Positions 44,306-55,027 are shown, counted from the stretch's first letter. The stretch is 64,000 bases of DNA from Betaproteobacteria bacterium HGW-Betaproteobacteria-3 (GCA_002842205.1 PHCI01000009.1:1-64000); one strand, 5' to 3'. The notes: generated by a model from the letters alone, not told the origin. Translations and numbers: made by a program.

Positions 44306-44899
44306 TCAGAAACTGACTTTGGGGGCCACGCGCTCGACGGCCGAGGTGGTCGATTCGAGCATGGCCGCGGCCTTGAAGCCAAAAATTCCGCCGACCAGGC
44401 TGGCCGGGAACTGCTGGGCCGCATTGTTGTAGTCGAGCACGGCGTCGTTGTAGGCCTGGCGCGAAAATCCCACACGGTTTTCGGTGGAAGTGAGTTCTTC
44501 GGACAGTTCGCGCATGGTCTGGTCGGCCTTGAGTTCGGGGTAGGCCTCTGCCACCGCCATCAGTCGGCCAAGCGTGCCGCCCAGCAATGTTTCGGCTGCG
44601 CCCAGCGCCACCATGGGCGCCGCGTCCGACGGGTTGGCGCGGGCCTTGCCAGCGGCCGCAGACGCCTGGTTGCGTGCCGAAATCACGGCTTCGAGCGTCT
44701 CGCGCTCATGCTGCAGGTATTTGCGGGCGGTTTCCACCAGATTGGGGATCAGGTCGTAGCGGCGCTTGAGCTGCACGTCGATCTGCGCGAAGGCATTGCC
44801 AATCGCATTGCGCAGGCGAACCAGCTTGTTGTAGACGGTGACGGCAAACAGCACGATGACGACCAGGATCGCCAAGGTGACCAGTGATGTGGTGTTCAT
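44306..44899 (-). CDS. lemA: LemA family protein
   Basis: The 197-residue product starts MNTTSLVTLAILVVIVLFAV (one N-terminal membrane helix) and has the LemA signature YNKLVRLRNAIGNAFAQIDV, QLKRRYDLIPNLVETARKYL, followed by helical coiled coil and TENRVGFSRQAYNDAVLDYN. LemA proteins are membrane-anchored helical proteins of unclear function commonly adjacent to a membrane protease. TGGAGGG precedes the ATG at 44899, which is chosen over the longer start at 44911. Confidence 0.92.
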   Translation of the reverse strand: MNTTSLVTLAILVVIVLFAVTVYNKLVRLRNAIGNAFAQIDVQLKRRYDLIPNLVETARKYLQHERETLEAVISARNQASAAAGKARANPSDAAPMVALGAAETLLGGTLGRLMAVAEAYPELKADQTMRELSEELTSTENRVGFSRQAYNDAVLDYNNAAQQFPASLVGGIFGFKAAAMLESTTSAVERVAPKVSF

Positions 44900-44953
44900 T
44901 TTTCCCTCCAATGTGTTGGCACTCCCTGCCGCCGCACAGTTTAGGGCAGACGT

Positions 44954-45622
44954 TCACACGGGCAGCATGCCTTTGTGTTGAATAAACGACACCACGTCGG
45001 CCACCCCCGTGTGGGTCTTGAGGTTGGTCATGACGTAGGGCTTGACGCCGGTCGGACTGCGTCGCATGCGCCGGGTGTCGGCCTCCATCACGCCCAGGTC
45101 GGCCCCCACGTACGGGGCGAGATCGGTCTTGTTGATCACGAACAGGTCGCTCTTGGTGATGCCGGGGCCGCCCTTGCGCGGAATTTTTTCACCTGCGGCC
45201 ACGTCGATCACGTAAATGGTGAGGTCGCTGAGTTCGGGGCTGAAGGTGGCGGCCAGGTTGTCGCCGCCGCTCTCGACAAACACCACGTCGGCGTTGGGGA
45301 ACTGCACCAGCATGCGGTCGATGGCCTCAAGGTTGATGGAGGCGTCCTCGCGGATGGCGGTGTGCGGGCATCCCCCTGTTTCCACGCCCATGATGCGTTC
45401 GGCCGCCAGCGCGCCACTCACGGTGAGCAGGCGCTGGTCCTCCTTGGTGTAGATGTCGTTGGTGATGGCGACCAGGTCGTATTGGTCGCGCATCGCCTTG
45501 CACAGCATTTCGAGCAGCGTGGTCTTCCCCGAGCCGACCGGGCCGCCGATGCCCACGCGCAGCGGTGGCAGTTTTTTGGTACGGTTCGCGATGTGGTGCA
45601 GTGGGGTCATGGTCGTGCTCAT
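44954..45622 (-). CDS. ureG: urease accessory GTPase UreG
   Basis: UreG is the GTPase that drives nickel delivery into urease. From the ATG at 45622 the product has 222 residues: P-loop GPVGSGKT (27-34), [12 protein letters not shown], the nickel-related CPH motif in [15 protein letters not shown] and [13 protein letters not shown] as the guanine-specificity region. The longer frame from 45775 adds a Pro/Arg-rich stretch with no family match. It is the last gene of the operon, 70 bases after ureF. Confidence 0.95.
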   Translation of the reverse strand: MSTTMTPLHHIANRTKKLPPLRVGIGGPVGSGKTTLLEMLCKAMRDQYDLVAITNDIYTKEDQRLLTVSGALAAERIMGVETGGCPHTAIREDASINLEAIDRMLVQFPNADVVFVESGGDNLAATFSPELSDLTIYVIDVAAGEKIPRKGGPGITKSDLFVINKTDLAPYVGADLGVMEADTRRMRRSPTGVKPYVMTNLKTHTGVADVVSFIQHKGMLPV

Positions 45623-45692
45623 GGTGAGGGTCTTGGGCGGGGCTTCGACGGGCGCAACCCGAACGGATGGGGTATTCAGGGGGCGGGGCAAC

Positions 45693-46391
45693 TCAGGAGC
45701 GGAACAGGCGTGAGTACTGCGTCTCGTGCTGGGCCGACAGGATGGCCAGCATGGGCGAAAAAACCTGTCGTTCACTGTCTATCAGGCTCGTCGCGTGGTC
45801 CACTGCCGCGGGAATTTCGTCGGCCAGCCGCGCCAGGATGCGCTGGCCCGAGTTCTGGCCCAGCGGCACCGACTTGAGCGCCGCCTGCACCATGTTCTCG
45901 GCCCAGCCGAAGGCGAAGGCCAATGCGCAATCACGCACGCAGGCCTGGGTGCGCGACGCTGCGAGCGCGAAGGCGATGGGGTAGGTCGGGTCCATCTGTG
46001 CAAGGGCGTCCAGACCGGGCAGGCCTTCCGTGCCGGCCTGGTTGCGCAGCCAGTCCACCAGCGAGCGGCCCATCTGTTCGGTCTGCAGGCGCAGTTCGCT
46101 GCTCTCGCGCGTCGTCAGCACCCAGGTGTTGAGCTCGGCCACATGCGCCAGATCGCCGCGCCGCCAGGCCGGGATGGCCTTGGCCAGCACCGCCAGGTCA
46201 CCGCGTGCGAGCGTGAGGTGCAACTGGTCGGTCAACCAGTCGGACGCCGCCGCCTCGGTGGTCACGCCCGCATGGTCCACCGCGCTCTCCAGCCCTTCGG
46301 AATACGAGAAGCCGCCGATGGGCAGGGCCGGCGAGGCGAGCCAGATGAGTTGCAGCAGGCTGGATGCGGGCAGGCCCGTCGGCGCACGCAT
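45693..46391 (-). CDS. ureF: urease accessory protein UreF
   Basis: UreF joins UreD(H) and UreG in the activation complex. The 232-residue product (starting MRAPTGLP, whose ATG overlaps the ureE stop as ATGA) contains [20 protein letters not shown], the UreF hallmark, and the helical body ending [17 protein letters not shown], a typical C-terminus. The alternative TTG two codons upstream is less likely. Confidence 0.94.
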   Translation of the reverse strand: MRAPTGLPASSLLQLIWLASPALPIGGFSYSEGLESAVDHAGVTTEAAASDWLTDQLHLTLARGDLAVLAKAIPAWRRGDLAHVAELNTWVLTTRESSELRLQTEQMGRSLVDWLRNQAGTEGLPGLDALAQMDPTYPIAFALAASRTQACVRDCALAFAFGWAENMVQAALKSVPLGQNSGQRILARLADEIPAAVDHATSLIDSERQVFSPMLAILSAQHETQYSRLFRS

Positions 46392-46984
46392 CAGCAATGG
46401 GGCTGGCCGAGCGGCCCAAGGATCGGGCCGAGCTGTGGGCCGTCGCCGTGAGGGTGGTCGTGGTCATGAGCGCGCGCGTGGTCATCGTGTTCATGTGCGT
46501 GATCGTGCCCATGGCCATGGGCATGACTGCCGGTCGCGTAGGCCCCGCCCTCGGGTTCGAAGGTTTCGTCCACCGCGTGCACGATCAGGTGCATCGCCCG
46601 CAGCATGTCGGCCAGCACGTGGTCGGGCTCGATCTTGAGGTGGTCAGGTTTCAGCTCGATGGGCACATGCCGGTTGCCCAGGTGGTAGGCCGCCCGCGTC
46701 AGGTCAAACGGCGTGCCGTGCGCGTTGCAATGCGTGATGCGCAACACCGGTTGTGGCGCCGCGACGACGCGGATCAGCGATCCGTCCTGCGCCACGAGCA
46801 CGTCGCCGCCGCGCACGGCCGTCCCACGTGGCAAAAACACGCCCAACGCCCGACCCTGCGAATCCGTGGCGTCGAAGCGGCTTTTCTGGCGCACGTCCCA
46901 GTCCAGCTCGATGGTGGCGGCACGCTTGAGCAGGACCGAAGCGAGGCCGTGACCCTGGGGCAGCAGTTTGGAAATTTGAAGCAT
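46391..46984 (-). CDS. ureE: urease accessory nickel chaperone UreE
   Basis: UreE stores and donates nickel. The 197-residue product has the UreE N-terminal domain ([40 protein letters not shown]), the metal-binding segment [13 protein letters not shown], and a His/Asp-rich C-terminal tail (about 150-185) with 12 histidines, similar in kind to the Klebsiella UreE tail, which binds several nickel ions. It is coupled to ureF. Confidence 0.95.
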   Translation of the reverse strand: MLQISKLLPQGHGLASVLLKRAATIELDWDVRQKSRFDATDSQGRALGVFLPRGTAVRGGDVLVAQDGSLIRVVAAPQPVLRITHCNAHGTPFDLTRAAYHLGNRHVPIELKPDHLKIEPDHVLADMLRAMHLIVHAVDETFEPEGGAYATGSHAHGHGHDHAHEHDDHARAHDHDHPHGDGPQLGPILGPLGQPHC

Positions 46985-47050
46985 GGCGATGGCAGTGGGT
47001 TCGGTAGCAGGTGGGCATTGTGTGCCAAGCGGTCGATTCGGGGGGGCTGT

Positions 47051-47530
47051 TCAAAGCGCCCGCGTGAGGTACCGGCTGTTTGGGTCCAGCCCGTAGCTGC
47101 CAAACGGCGCACACGGCGCAAACCCGTGCGCAAGGTACAGGCGGTAGGCCGGTTCAAAGAAAGGTTGGCTGCCGGTTTCCAGACTCAAACGCGTAAAACC
47201 CATGGCGTGGGCCTGGTCGAGCAGGTGCTGCAGCAGTTGCGTGGCCACGCCCTGGCCACGGAAGCGGGCGGCGGTGCGCATGGACTTCAATTCGGCATGC
47301 TGATCGTCGAGCCGCTTGAGTGCGCCGGTGCCCACCAGGGTCTCGCCCGCCTCGGTGGCCCTCCAGACCGACCAGAACCGCACTGATGGGTGGCGTAGCT
47401 GGCCGAGATCGAGCGCGTGCACGCTCTCGGGCGGCGACGTAGCCCGCATGTCCTGCAGGTGCTCGGCCAGAAAGTCGGCGAGGCGCGGGTCGCTCAGGTC
47501 GTCCAGGCGGATCTGCAGGGCGGGGACCAT
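47051..47530 (-). CDS. GNAT family N-acetyltransferase
   Basis: The 159-residue product has the acetyl-CoA-binding motif A region ELKSMRTAARFRGQGVATQL (about 79-98; RGQGVA is the pyrophosphate loop) and RLSLETGSQPFFEPAYRLYL, with YLAHGFAPCAPFGSY near the end, typical of small PhnO-like acetyltransferases. It is inserted between ureC (4 bases away) and ureE, so it is translated with the urease operon. The substrate is unknown. Confidence 0.88.
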   Translation of the reverse strand: MVPALQIRLDDLSDPRLADFLAEHLQDMRATSPPESVHALDLGQLRHPSVRFWSVWRATEAGETLVGTGALKRLDDQHAELKSMRTAARFRGQGVATQLLQHLLDQAHAMGFTRLSLETGSQPFFEPAYRLYLAHGFAPCAPFGSYGLDPNSRYLTRAL

Positions 47531-47534
47531 GGCT

Positions 47535-49325
<1,791 letters not shown>

Positions 49326-49338
49326 GTTGCGTGCTTTC

Positions 49339-49370
49339 CGTTCGTCCTGAGCCTGTCGAAGGGCTTGAGC
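49339..49370 (+). repeat. GAGCCTGTCGAAGGGC dispersed repeat, between ureB and ureC
   Basis: TTCGTCCTGAGCCTGTCGAA followed by GGGC is a widespread dispersed proteobacterial repeat whose translation often gives FVLSLSKG. Here it occupies the ureB-ureC gap. A related copy lies inside the urtC start region. Confidence 0.7.
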
Positions 49371-49401
49371 GTGATCACTGTCATGGTGCCGTCACAGTCG
49401 G

Positions 49402-49707
49402 TCATAGCTTGCCCTGCACCAGACCGCGAAAGCCGTACACGACCCGGTCTCCGGCGTAATCCACCAGTTCCACCGTGCGCTGCTGGCCCGGCTCGAACCG
49501 CACGGCGGTGCCCGACGCGATGTTCAGCCGCATGCCGCGCGCGGCGGCGCGGTCGAAGTCGAGCGCGCCGTTGGTCTCGGCAAAGTGGTAGTGCGAGCCG
49601 ACCTGGATCGGCCGGTCGGCCGTGTTGCGGATCACCAGCGTGAGCGCACGCCGGCCGGTGTTGAGCGGGTGGTCGCCCGCGTCGGTGAACAGCTCGCCGG
49701 GGGTCAT
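49402..49707 (-). CDS. ureB: urease beta subunit UreB
   Basis: Structural subunit of urease. The 101-residue product starts [20 protein letters not shown], has [20 protein letters not shown] and ends [13 protein letters not shown], matching UreB throughout. The ATG at 49707 is just 7 bases after the small upstream gene; the longer frame from 49833 overlaps that gene and does not match the family. Confidence 0.96.
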   Translation of the reverse strand: MTPGELFTDAGDHPLNTGRRALTLVIRNTADRPIQVGSHYHFAETNGALDFDRAAARGMRLNIASGTAVRFEPGQQRTVELVDYAGDRVVYGFRGLVQGKL

Positions 49708-49714
49708 TGCCGCC

Positions 49715-49882
49715 TCACTTGCCGCCGCGCGACAGCCAGACCGCCACCGCAGCCAGGACCGCGACCCCCACAAAGCCCCACGCGTCGGAGGCATGCCAGT
49801 GGGTTCCGTCCAGGCCATGGCCGGAGTGCGCAAGCGCGGGAAGGGCCAGAACCGTGGTGCACAGGATTACTGCGTATTTCAT
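49715..49882 (-). CDS. 55-residue His-containing membrane protein within the urease operon
   Basis: This small gene lies between ureA and ureB. It encodes 55 residues: a signal-like segment [18 protein letters not shown], then [18 protein letters not shown] with five histidines, then a membrane helix ([14 protein letters not shown]) and a basic end SRGGK. It should sit in the inner membrane with a short His-rich periplasmic loop, a plausible nickel or proton site, but it matches no family I can name. AAGGAG lies eight bases before the ATG, and both the Shine-Dalgarno and part of the start lie in an intergenic repeat copy. It resembles a shortened UreJ/HupE N-terminus only loosely. Confidence 0.75.
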   Translation of the reverse strand: MKYAVILCTTVLALPALAHSGHGLDGTHWHASDAWGFVGVAVLAAVAVWLSRGGK

Positions 49883-49935
49883 AGCTAACTCTCCTTGATT
49901 GACGGGGGGTAAGTGGCAATTTTTATTAAAAACTC
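49881..49935 (+). repeat. intergenic repeat, copy 4, filling the ureA-small gene gap
   Basis: ATAGCTAACTCTCCTTGATT, then GACGGGGGGTAAGTGGCAAT and an AT tail. It spans the whole gap between the ureA stop and the start of the 55-residue gene, and on the coding strand contributes that gene's Shine-Dalgarno (AAGGAG). Confidence 0.8.
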
Positions 49936-49936
49936 T

Positions 49937-50239
49937 TCAAACAATGGGCTGGTGGACGGTGACCAGCTTGGTGCCGTCGGGAAAGGTGGCCTCGACCTGG
50001 ATGTCGGGAATCATCTCGGCGATGCCGTCCATCACGTCGGCACGGGTGAGCACGCTGCGGCCCTCGCTCATCAGCGCGGCCACGGTCTTGCCGTCGCGCG
50101 CGCCCTCCATGACGGCGGCTGAAATCAGGGCCACGGCCTCGGGGTAATTGAGTCGGAGGCCCCGCGCCTTGCGGCGCTCGGCCAGCAGTGCGGCCGTGAA
50201 GATCAGGAGCTTGTCTTTCTCGCGGGGGGTCAGTTCCAT
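49937..50239 (-). CDS. ureA: urease gamma subunit UreA
   Basis: Structural subunit of urease. The 100-residue product starts [20 protein letters not shown], has [20 protein letters not shown] and [14 protein letters not shown] and ends [20 protein letters not shown], a full match in length. The ATG at 50239 is the family start; longer frames are spurious. It is the first urease gene, preceded by a candidate sigma-54 promoter. No ureD precedes it: the next gene upstream is the divergent permease-kinase fusion. Confidence 0.97.
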   Translation of the reverse strand: MELTPREKDKLLIFTAALLAERRKARGLRLNYPEAVALISAAVMEGARDGKTVAALMSEGRSVLTRADVMDGIAEMIPDIQVEATFPDGTKLVTVHQPIV

Positions 50240-50282
50240 GGGCGTCGTTTTGTCAGTCGTGGCGGGGAGTTCGCCATTGTGT

Positions 50283-50298
50283 TGCAAGGGCCGTGCCG
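50283..50298 (-). promoter_or_regulatory. candidate sigma-54 promoter for the urease operon
   Basis: Read toward ureA: CGGCACGGCCCTTGCA, matching the -24/-12 consensus TGGCACG-N4-TTGCA at all but one base, with GG and GC exactly 10 bases apart. It ends 44 bases before the ureA ATG. Nitrogen-regulated urease genes are often NtrC/sigma-54 dependent, which fits. Confidence 0.6.
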
Positions 50299-50302
50299 TG
50301 TC

Positions 50303-50320
50303 ATACGCCAATTGGCCCAT
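50303..50320. promoter_or_regulatory. degenerate operator shared with urtA
   Basis: ATACGCC-AATT-GGCCCAT has the same left half-site and spacing as the perfect palindrome upstream of urtA (ATACGCC-ACCT-GGCGTAT). It lies just upstream of the ureA sigma-54 candidate and 31 bases before the proposed fusion start, so it could serve both directions. Its presence argues against the longer fusion start at 50279. Confidence 0.5.
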
Positions 50321-50350
50321 GGACAGGCACGGAAACTGCACCGTGGGGCT

Positions 50351-53300
50351 GTGAGTCAAACCATTCCCATCCTTCCGGCCGACGCGCCCCAGCGTGTGGT
50401 GAAGGTCCGGCGCGACTACAACAGCTGGGTGGCCAGCGAGACGATGGAAGATTACGCGCTGCGTTTCACGCCGCAGCGTTTTCGCAAATGGTCCGAGTGG
50501 CGGGTGGCCAACACCGCCTTCGGCGCGGCGTCGTTCCTGATCCTGGAGGCGGTGGGCGCCACGCTGCTGGTGCAATACGGTTTCATCAATGCCTTTTGGG
50601 CCATCCTCGCCACCGGTGTCATCATCTTTCTGGCAGGCTTGCCCATCAGCGTGTACGCCGCCCGCTACGGGGTGGACATGGACCTGCTCACGCGCGGCGC
50701 GGGCTTTGGCTACATCGGCTCCACGCTCACGTCGCTCATCTACGCGTCGTTCACCTTCGTCTTCTTCGCGCTGGAGGCGGCCGTCATGGCCTATGCGCTG
50801 GAGCTGGCGCTGGGCATTCCACCGAGCTGGGGCTACCTGATCTGCGCGCTGGTGGTGATTCCGCTGGTCACGCACGGTGTTTCCGCCATCAGCCGCCTGC
50901 AGGTGTGGACGCAGCCGCTCTGGCTGTTCATGCTCGTGGTGCCGTTTGTCTATGTGTTCATGCATGACCCTGGTGCGTTTTCAGGTGTGACGCACTATGG
51001 CGGTGAAAAAGGGCTGGGTTCGCAGTTCAATATGCACTATTTCGGTGCGGCATTGACGGTGGGCATCGCACTGATCACGCAGATGGGCGAGCAGGCCGAC
51101 TACCTTCGGTTCATGCCCGTGCAGACCGCGGCCAACCGCAAGCGCTGGTGGTTCGGCGTGCTGGCCGGCGGGCCGGGCTGGGTGGTGCTGGGCGTGGTCA
51201 AAATGCTGGGGGGCGCACTGCTGGCCTACCTGGCCATCACCCACATGGTGCCGGTGGACCGCGCGGTCGACCCCAACCAGATGTACCTGGCCGCGTATGA
51301 ATACGTGTTCCCCAACTACGGCTGGGCGGTGGCGGCCACGGCGCTGTTCGTGGTGGTGTCGCAGCTCAAGATCAACGTGACCAACGCCTACGCTGGCTCG
51401 CTGGCGTGGTCGAACTTTTTCTCGCGGCTCACGCACAGCCACCCCGGGCGGGTGGTGTGGGTGGTGTTCAACACGCTGATCGCCTTCATGCTGATGGAGA
51501 TGAACGTGTTCGACGCGCTGGGCAGCGTGCTTGGGCTGTATTCGAACATCGCCATTGCGTGGATCATGGCCGTGGTGGCCGACCTGGTGGTCAACAAGCC
51601 GCTGGGCCTGTCGCCCAAGGGCATCGAGTTCAAGCGCGCCTACCTGTACGACATCAACCCGGTGGGCGTGGGCGCCATGGCGCTGGCGTCGGTGCTGTCG
51701 ATCACCGCGCACCTGGGCGGGTTCGGGCCGGGGCCTCAGGCGTTCTCGGCCGTGATCGCCATGACCACGGCGTTCCTGGCCGCGCCGCTGATCGCCTGGG
51801 CGACGCGCGGCAAGTACTACATCGCGCGCGAGGGTGACGGCCACCACGCCCGCCACGCAGTGTTCTCGCTGCCCCCTGAGGGAGCCGCCGAAGCGCAGGG
51901 CGTCTACAAGGCGTACACGCTCCAGACCTGCGTGATCTGCGAGCGTGCCTACGAGGGCCCCGACATGGCGCACTGCCCCGCGTACCAGGGCCCGATCTGC
52001 TCGCTGTGCTGCACGCTGGACGCCCGCTGCGGTGACCTGTGCAAGCCGCACGCGAGCCTGTCGTTCCAGTGGTCGTCCACCCTGCGCTGGCTGCTGCCGC
52101 GACGCGTCTGGCCGTACCTGGACACGGGCCTGGGCCACTTCATCCTGCTGATGCTGGTGGTGGTGCCGCTGCTGGCCACGGTGTTCGGCCTGTTGTATCA
52201 CCGTGAGCTGGGCACCCTGGCGCACATGGTGTCCAGCGCCGAGATGCTGGCGGCGCCCGAGGCGGCGTTGCGCTCCGGATTCGTCAAGGCCTACATGGCG
52301 CTGCTGCTGATCGCGGGCATCGTGGCATGGTGGTTGGTGCTGGCGCACAAGAGCCGTCAGGTGGCGCAGGAAGAATCCAACCGCCAGACCCACCTGCTGC
52401 ACGAACAGACGCTGGCCCTGCGGCACGAGGTCGAATCCCACCGCCGTACCGACGAGGCGCTGCAAAACGCCAAGTTGCTGGCCGAGCAGGCCATGCGGCA
52501 GGCCGAACAGGCCAACCAGGCCAAGAGCCGCTACATCAGCGCCGTCAGCCACGAGTTGCGCACGCCGCTCAACAGCATCCTCGGTTATGCGCAGTTGATG
52601 GGCGAGGACGCGGGCGTGCCCGCGCACCGTCGGCAGGCGGTCAATGTGATCCGGCGCGGGGGCGAACACTTGCTGTCACTGATCGAGGGCACGCTGGACA
52701 TTGCGCGCATCGAGGCCGGCAAACTCACGCTCAACGTGAAGCCCATGCGCTTTGCCGACTGCGTGCACGAGATGGCCAGCATGTTCGAGTTGCAGGCTGC
52801 AGCCAAGGGACTGCGCTTTCGTTTTGAGCCGCAGGGCACGATCCCCGAGGTGGTGCGTGCCGACGAGCAGCGGGTGCGCCAGATTCTCATCAATCTGCTG
52901 GGCAACGCCATCAAGTTCACCGCGGTGGGCCAGGTGACGCTTCGCGTGCGTTACGCCCGCGAACTGGCGTGGCTGGACGTCGAAGACACCGGTCCCGGCC
53001 TCGACGCGGGCGAAATCGAACGCATTTTCGAGCCGTTCGCCCGGGGCGCCAGCGCGGCCAGCGCTGCACCGGGCGCGGGCCTGGGCCTCACCATTGCCAA
53101 GATGCTCACCGCGCTGATGGGCGGCGAGATGAGTGTGTCCAGTGCGCCAGGGAGCGGCTCGGTCTTTCACGTCAAGCTGTTCCTGCCCGAGGTGCACCAG
53201 ACCACCCGGCACCCTGCCCGGGTTGCACCGGCACGCGCGCCGCCGTCCCGTGGCGCCTATGCGGGAGAACGGCGACGTGTGCTGGTGGTGGACAACGAGG

Positions 53301-53926
53301 AGGCAGACCGCGAATTGCTCGTCACGGTCCTCACGCCGCTGGGGTTTGCGTTGCGCCAGGCCTCCAGCGGGCATGACTGTCTGGACCTGTTGGCCGCGGG
53401 CTACCGGCCGCACGCCATCCTGATGGATCTGGCGATGCCCGGCATCGACGGCTGGGAGACCCTGCGCCGCGTGCGCGAACTCGCGGCCGCGGGCGCAGCC
53501 CCCAGCGATGTGCAATTGGCCGTGGTGTCGGCCAATGCGTTTGACAAAGGCTTGGACAACGACGTCGGCATTGGTGCCGAGGATTTCATCCTCAAGCCCG
53601 TGCGCCACGCCGAGTTGCTGGACTGGCTGGAGCGTCGGCTCGAACTGGTGTGGATCGACCCCGCCGCGCCGCCACGCGCCGCCTCGGCGATGGGGGCTGC
53701 GCCGGACGTGCGAATCTTTCCGACCGCATCGGCGCTGCAGGCGCTGGCCCAGGCGGCACAGTTGGGCTATTACCGCGGCCTCATGAACACCCTGGACGAA
53801 ATTGGCCAGGCGCAGCCGCAGTGCGAGGCCTTCGTCGCCGAAGTGCGCGAACTGGCGCGCCAGTTCCAGTTTGACGCCATCGCCAAAATTCTCCAGCAGG
53901 CCCCACGTGAACCCCAACCCAATTGA
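50351..53926 (+). CDS. NCS1 permease-histidine kinase-receiver fusion
   Basis: A protein of about 1191 residues (GTG start at 50351; a GTG at 50279 is possible). Residues about 30-500 form a twelve-helix NCS1 (cytosine/purine/allantoin-type) permease, with [20 protein letters not shown] and [19 protein letters not shown] linker (507-517, [11 protein letters not shown]) resembles an intergenic palindrome. Then come eight cysteines at 527, 530, 542, 550, 553, 554, 560 and 564, likely a metal site, two more membrane helices (about 593-670), a coiled coil, HisKA with His734 ([10 protein letters not shown]), HATPase ([21 protein letters not shown]) and a receiver with Asp1026 (ILMDLAMPG). All kinase motifs are intact. 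It may sense a substrate during binding or transport, as SLC5-kinase fusions such as CbrA do. Divergent from ureA; overlaps the next regulator gene. Confidence 0.88.
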   Translation: MSQTIPILPADAPQRVVKVRRDYNSWVASETMEDYALRFTPQRFRKWSEWRVANTAFGAASFLILEAVGATLLVQYGFINAFWAILATGVIIFLAGLPISVYAARYGVDMDLLTRGAGFGYIGSTLTSLIYASFTFVFFALEAAVMAYALELALGIPPSWGYLICALVVIPLVTHGVSAISRLQVWTQPLWLFMLVVPFVYVFMHDPGAFSGVTHYGGEKGLGSQFNMHYFGAALTVGIALITQMGEQADYLRFMPVQTAANRKRWWFGVLAGGPGWVVLGVVKMLGGALLAYLAITHMVPVDRAVDPNQMYLAAYEYVFPNYGWAVAATALFVVVSQLKINVTNAYAGSLAWSNFFSRLTHSHPGRVVWVVFNTLIAFMLMEMNVFDALGSVLGLYSNIAIAWIMAVVADLVVNKPLGLSPKGIEFKRAYLYDINPVGVGAMALASVLSITAHLGGFGPGPQAFSAVIAMTTAFLAAPLIAWATRGKYYIAREGDGHHARHAVFSLPPEGAAEAQGVYKAYTLQTCVICERAYEGPDMAHCPAYQGPICSLCCTLDARCGDLCKPHASLSFQWSSTLRWLLPRRVWPYLDTGLGHFILLMLVVVPLLATVFGLLYHRELGTLAHMVSSAEMLAAPEAALRSGFVKAYMALLLIAGIVAWWLVLAHKSRQVAQEESNRQTHLLHEQTLALRHEVESHRRTDEALQNAKLLAEQAMRQAEQANQAKSRYISAVSHELRTPLNSILGYAQLMGEDAGVPAHRRQAVNVIRRGGEHLLSLIEGTLDIARIEAGKLTLNVKPMRFADCVHEMASMFELQAAAKGLRFRFEPQGTIPEVVRADEQRVRQILINLLGNAIKFTAVGQVTLRVRYARELAWLDVEDTGPGLDAGEIERIFEPFARGASAASAAPGAGLGLTIAKMLTALMGGEMSVSSAPGSGSVFHVKLFLPEVHQTTRHPARVAPARAPPSRGAYAGERRRVLVVDNEEADRELLVTVLTPLGFALRQASSGHDCLDLLAAGYRPHAILMDLAMPGIDGWETLRRVRELAAAGAAPSDVQLAVVSANAFDKGLDNDVGIGAEDFILKPVRHAELLDWLERRLELVWIDPAAPPRAASAMGAAPDVRIFPTASALQALAQAAQLGYYRGLMNTLDEIGQAQPQCEAFVAEVRELARQFQFDAIAKILQQAPREPQPN
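51869..51900 (+). repeat. in-frame copy of a GC palindrome in the fusion linker
   Basis: CTGCCCCCTGAGGGAGCCGC followed by CGAAGCGCAGGG closely resembles, in reverse complement, the intergenic palindrome at 63251-63285 (CCCCCTTGAGGGGGAGGCGC, then CGAAGGCGC). It encodes [10 protein letters not shown] between the permease and the cysteine cluster. Confidence 0.45.
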
Positions 53927-54878
53927 AGTCACCCTCGACCGCGCCAGCAGCGAGATCGTGCTGATCGTTGACGATGTGCCCGACAACCTGGCCGTGCTGC
54001 ATGACGCGCTGGACGAATCGGGATACACCGTGCTGGTGGCCACCCACGGCGAGGCGGCGCTGCAGCGGGCCACGCAGGCGTTGCCCGACATCGTTCTGCT
54101 CGACGCGATGATGCCCGGCATGGACGGTTTTGAAGTGGCCAAGCGCCTCAAGGCCATGCCGCAGACGGCCCACATCCCGATCATTTTCATGACCGGCCTG
54201 ACCGACACCGAGTACCTCGTGGCCGCGCTGGAAGCCGGCGGCGTGGACTACGTCACCAAGCCGATCAAGCCCAAGGAAGTGCTGGCGCGCATGGGCGTGC
54301 ACATGCAGGGCGCGCGCGAAAAGCGCCAGGCGCGCAATGCACTGGACGCGTTTGGCTACGCCAGCATCACCGTGCGCGCCAGTGACGGGCGGTTGATGTG
54401 GCAGACGGCGCTGGCGCGTGAACTGTTGGCGGCGTATTTTGGGGGTGTCTCGCCCTTTGCGCCTGAGGTCATGCTCGACTGGCTTCGCCGCCAATTGCCC
54501 TTGGCCCCCAACGCCGAGCCGCCACGCCTGTCGATCGAGCGGGGCGCGCGACGCCTGACGCTGCGCTTGCACCCGCAGACGGGCGCCGAAGACGAAGGGG
54601 GGGATTGGCTGATCGTGATGCGCGAGGTGTCCGACGCCAAAATCATCGAAACCATGAGTCTGGCGTTCAAGCTCACGGCACGGGAGGCCGAGGTGCTGTA
54701 CTGGGTGGTCAAGGGCAAGATCAACCGCGACATTGGTGACATCCTGGGCGCCAGCCCGGCCACCGTCAAAAAGCACCTGGAGCACATCTTTGCCAAGCTC
54801 GGCGTGGAAACGCGGACTTCTGCGGCGGCGATGGCGACCAACCGCATTCGCCAGTCGCATCCGGCGTTCGAAGCCTGA
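53907..54878 (+). CDS. response regulator with LuxR-type DNA-binding domain
   Basis: The 323-residue product from the GTG at 53907 has a receiver (about 16-135) with Asp22-Asp23 and phosphoacceptor Asp66 (IVLLDAMMPGMDG), conserved Thr (FMTGLTD) and Lys (VTKPIKP), a middle region (about 145-240) without a recognised fold, and a C-terminal LuxR helix-turn-helix (about 255-315, KLTAREAEVLYWVVKGKINR, then DIGDILGASPATVKKHLEHI). Its start lies inside the end of the fusion kinase gene (20-base overlap), so the two are coupled and it is the obvious phosphotransfer partner. It is the best candidate for binding the ATACGCC palindromes. Confidence 0.92.
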   Translation: MNPNPIEVTLDRASSEIVLIVDDVPDNLAVLHDALDESGYTVLVATHGEAALQRATQALPDIVLLDAMMPGMDGFEVAKRLKAMPQTAHIPIIFMTGLTDTEYLVAALEAGGVDYVTKPIKPKEVLARMGVHMQGAREKRQARNALDAFGYASITVRASDGRLMWQTALARELLAAYFGGVSPFAPEVMLDWLRRQLPLAPNAEPPRLSIERGARRLTLRLHPQTGAEDEGGDWLIVMREVSDAKIIETMSLAFKLTAREAEVLYWVVKGKINRDIGDILGASPATVKKHLEHIFAKLGVETRTSAAAMATNRIRQSHPAFEA

Positions 54879-54886
54879 TTTCGGCA

Positions 54887-54939
54887 ATAAATATGCCTTA
54901 ATCCCCCGTCAATGGGTAATTGTCAGCTATTTAAATCAT
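54887..54939 (-). repeat. intergenic repeat, copy 5
   Basis: On the minus strand: TAGCTGACAATTACCCATTG, then ACGGGGGATTAAGGCATATT. It sits between the regulator stop and the ExeA-like gene and is in the orientation opposite to both. Confidence 0.8.
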
Positions 54940-55027
54940 AGTCATTGAGTGTGCCCCGTCGCGTGCGATTCGGGGGGTGGCGGCGTCGGGTTGCCGCGCG
55001 CCTGCGCGGGCCGGTATCCTTTGGGCC

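Noticed and set aside
49715-49882. UreJ/HupE nickel permease fragment
   Set aside because: The HSGHG start is reminiscent of it, but only one helix follows and no other family motif is present; recorded as an unknown small protein.
50279-50350. Longer N-terminus for the permease-kinase fusion from a GTG at 50279
   Set aside because: It would translate through the sigma-54 candidate and operator of ureA, adds a Gly/Arg-rich stretch and has no Shine-Dalgarno advantage; kept only as an alternative.
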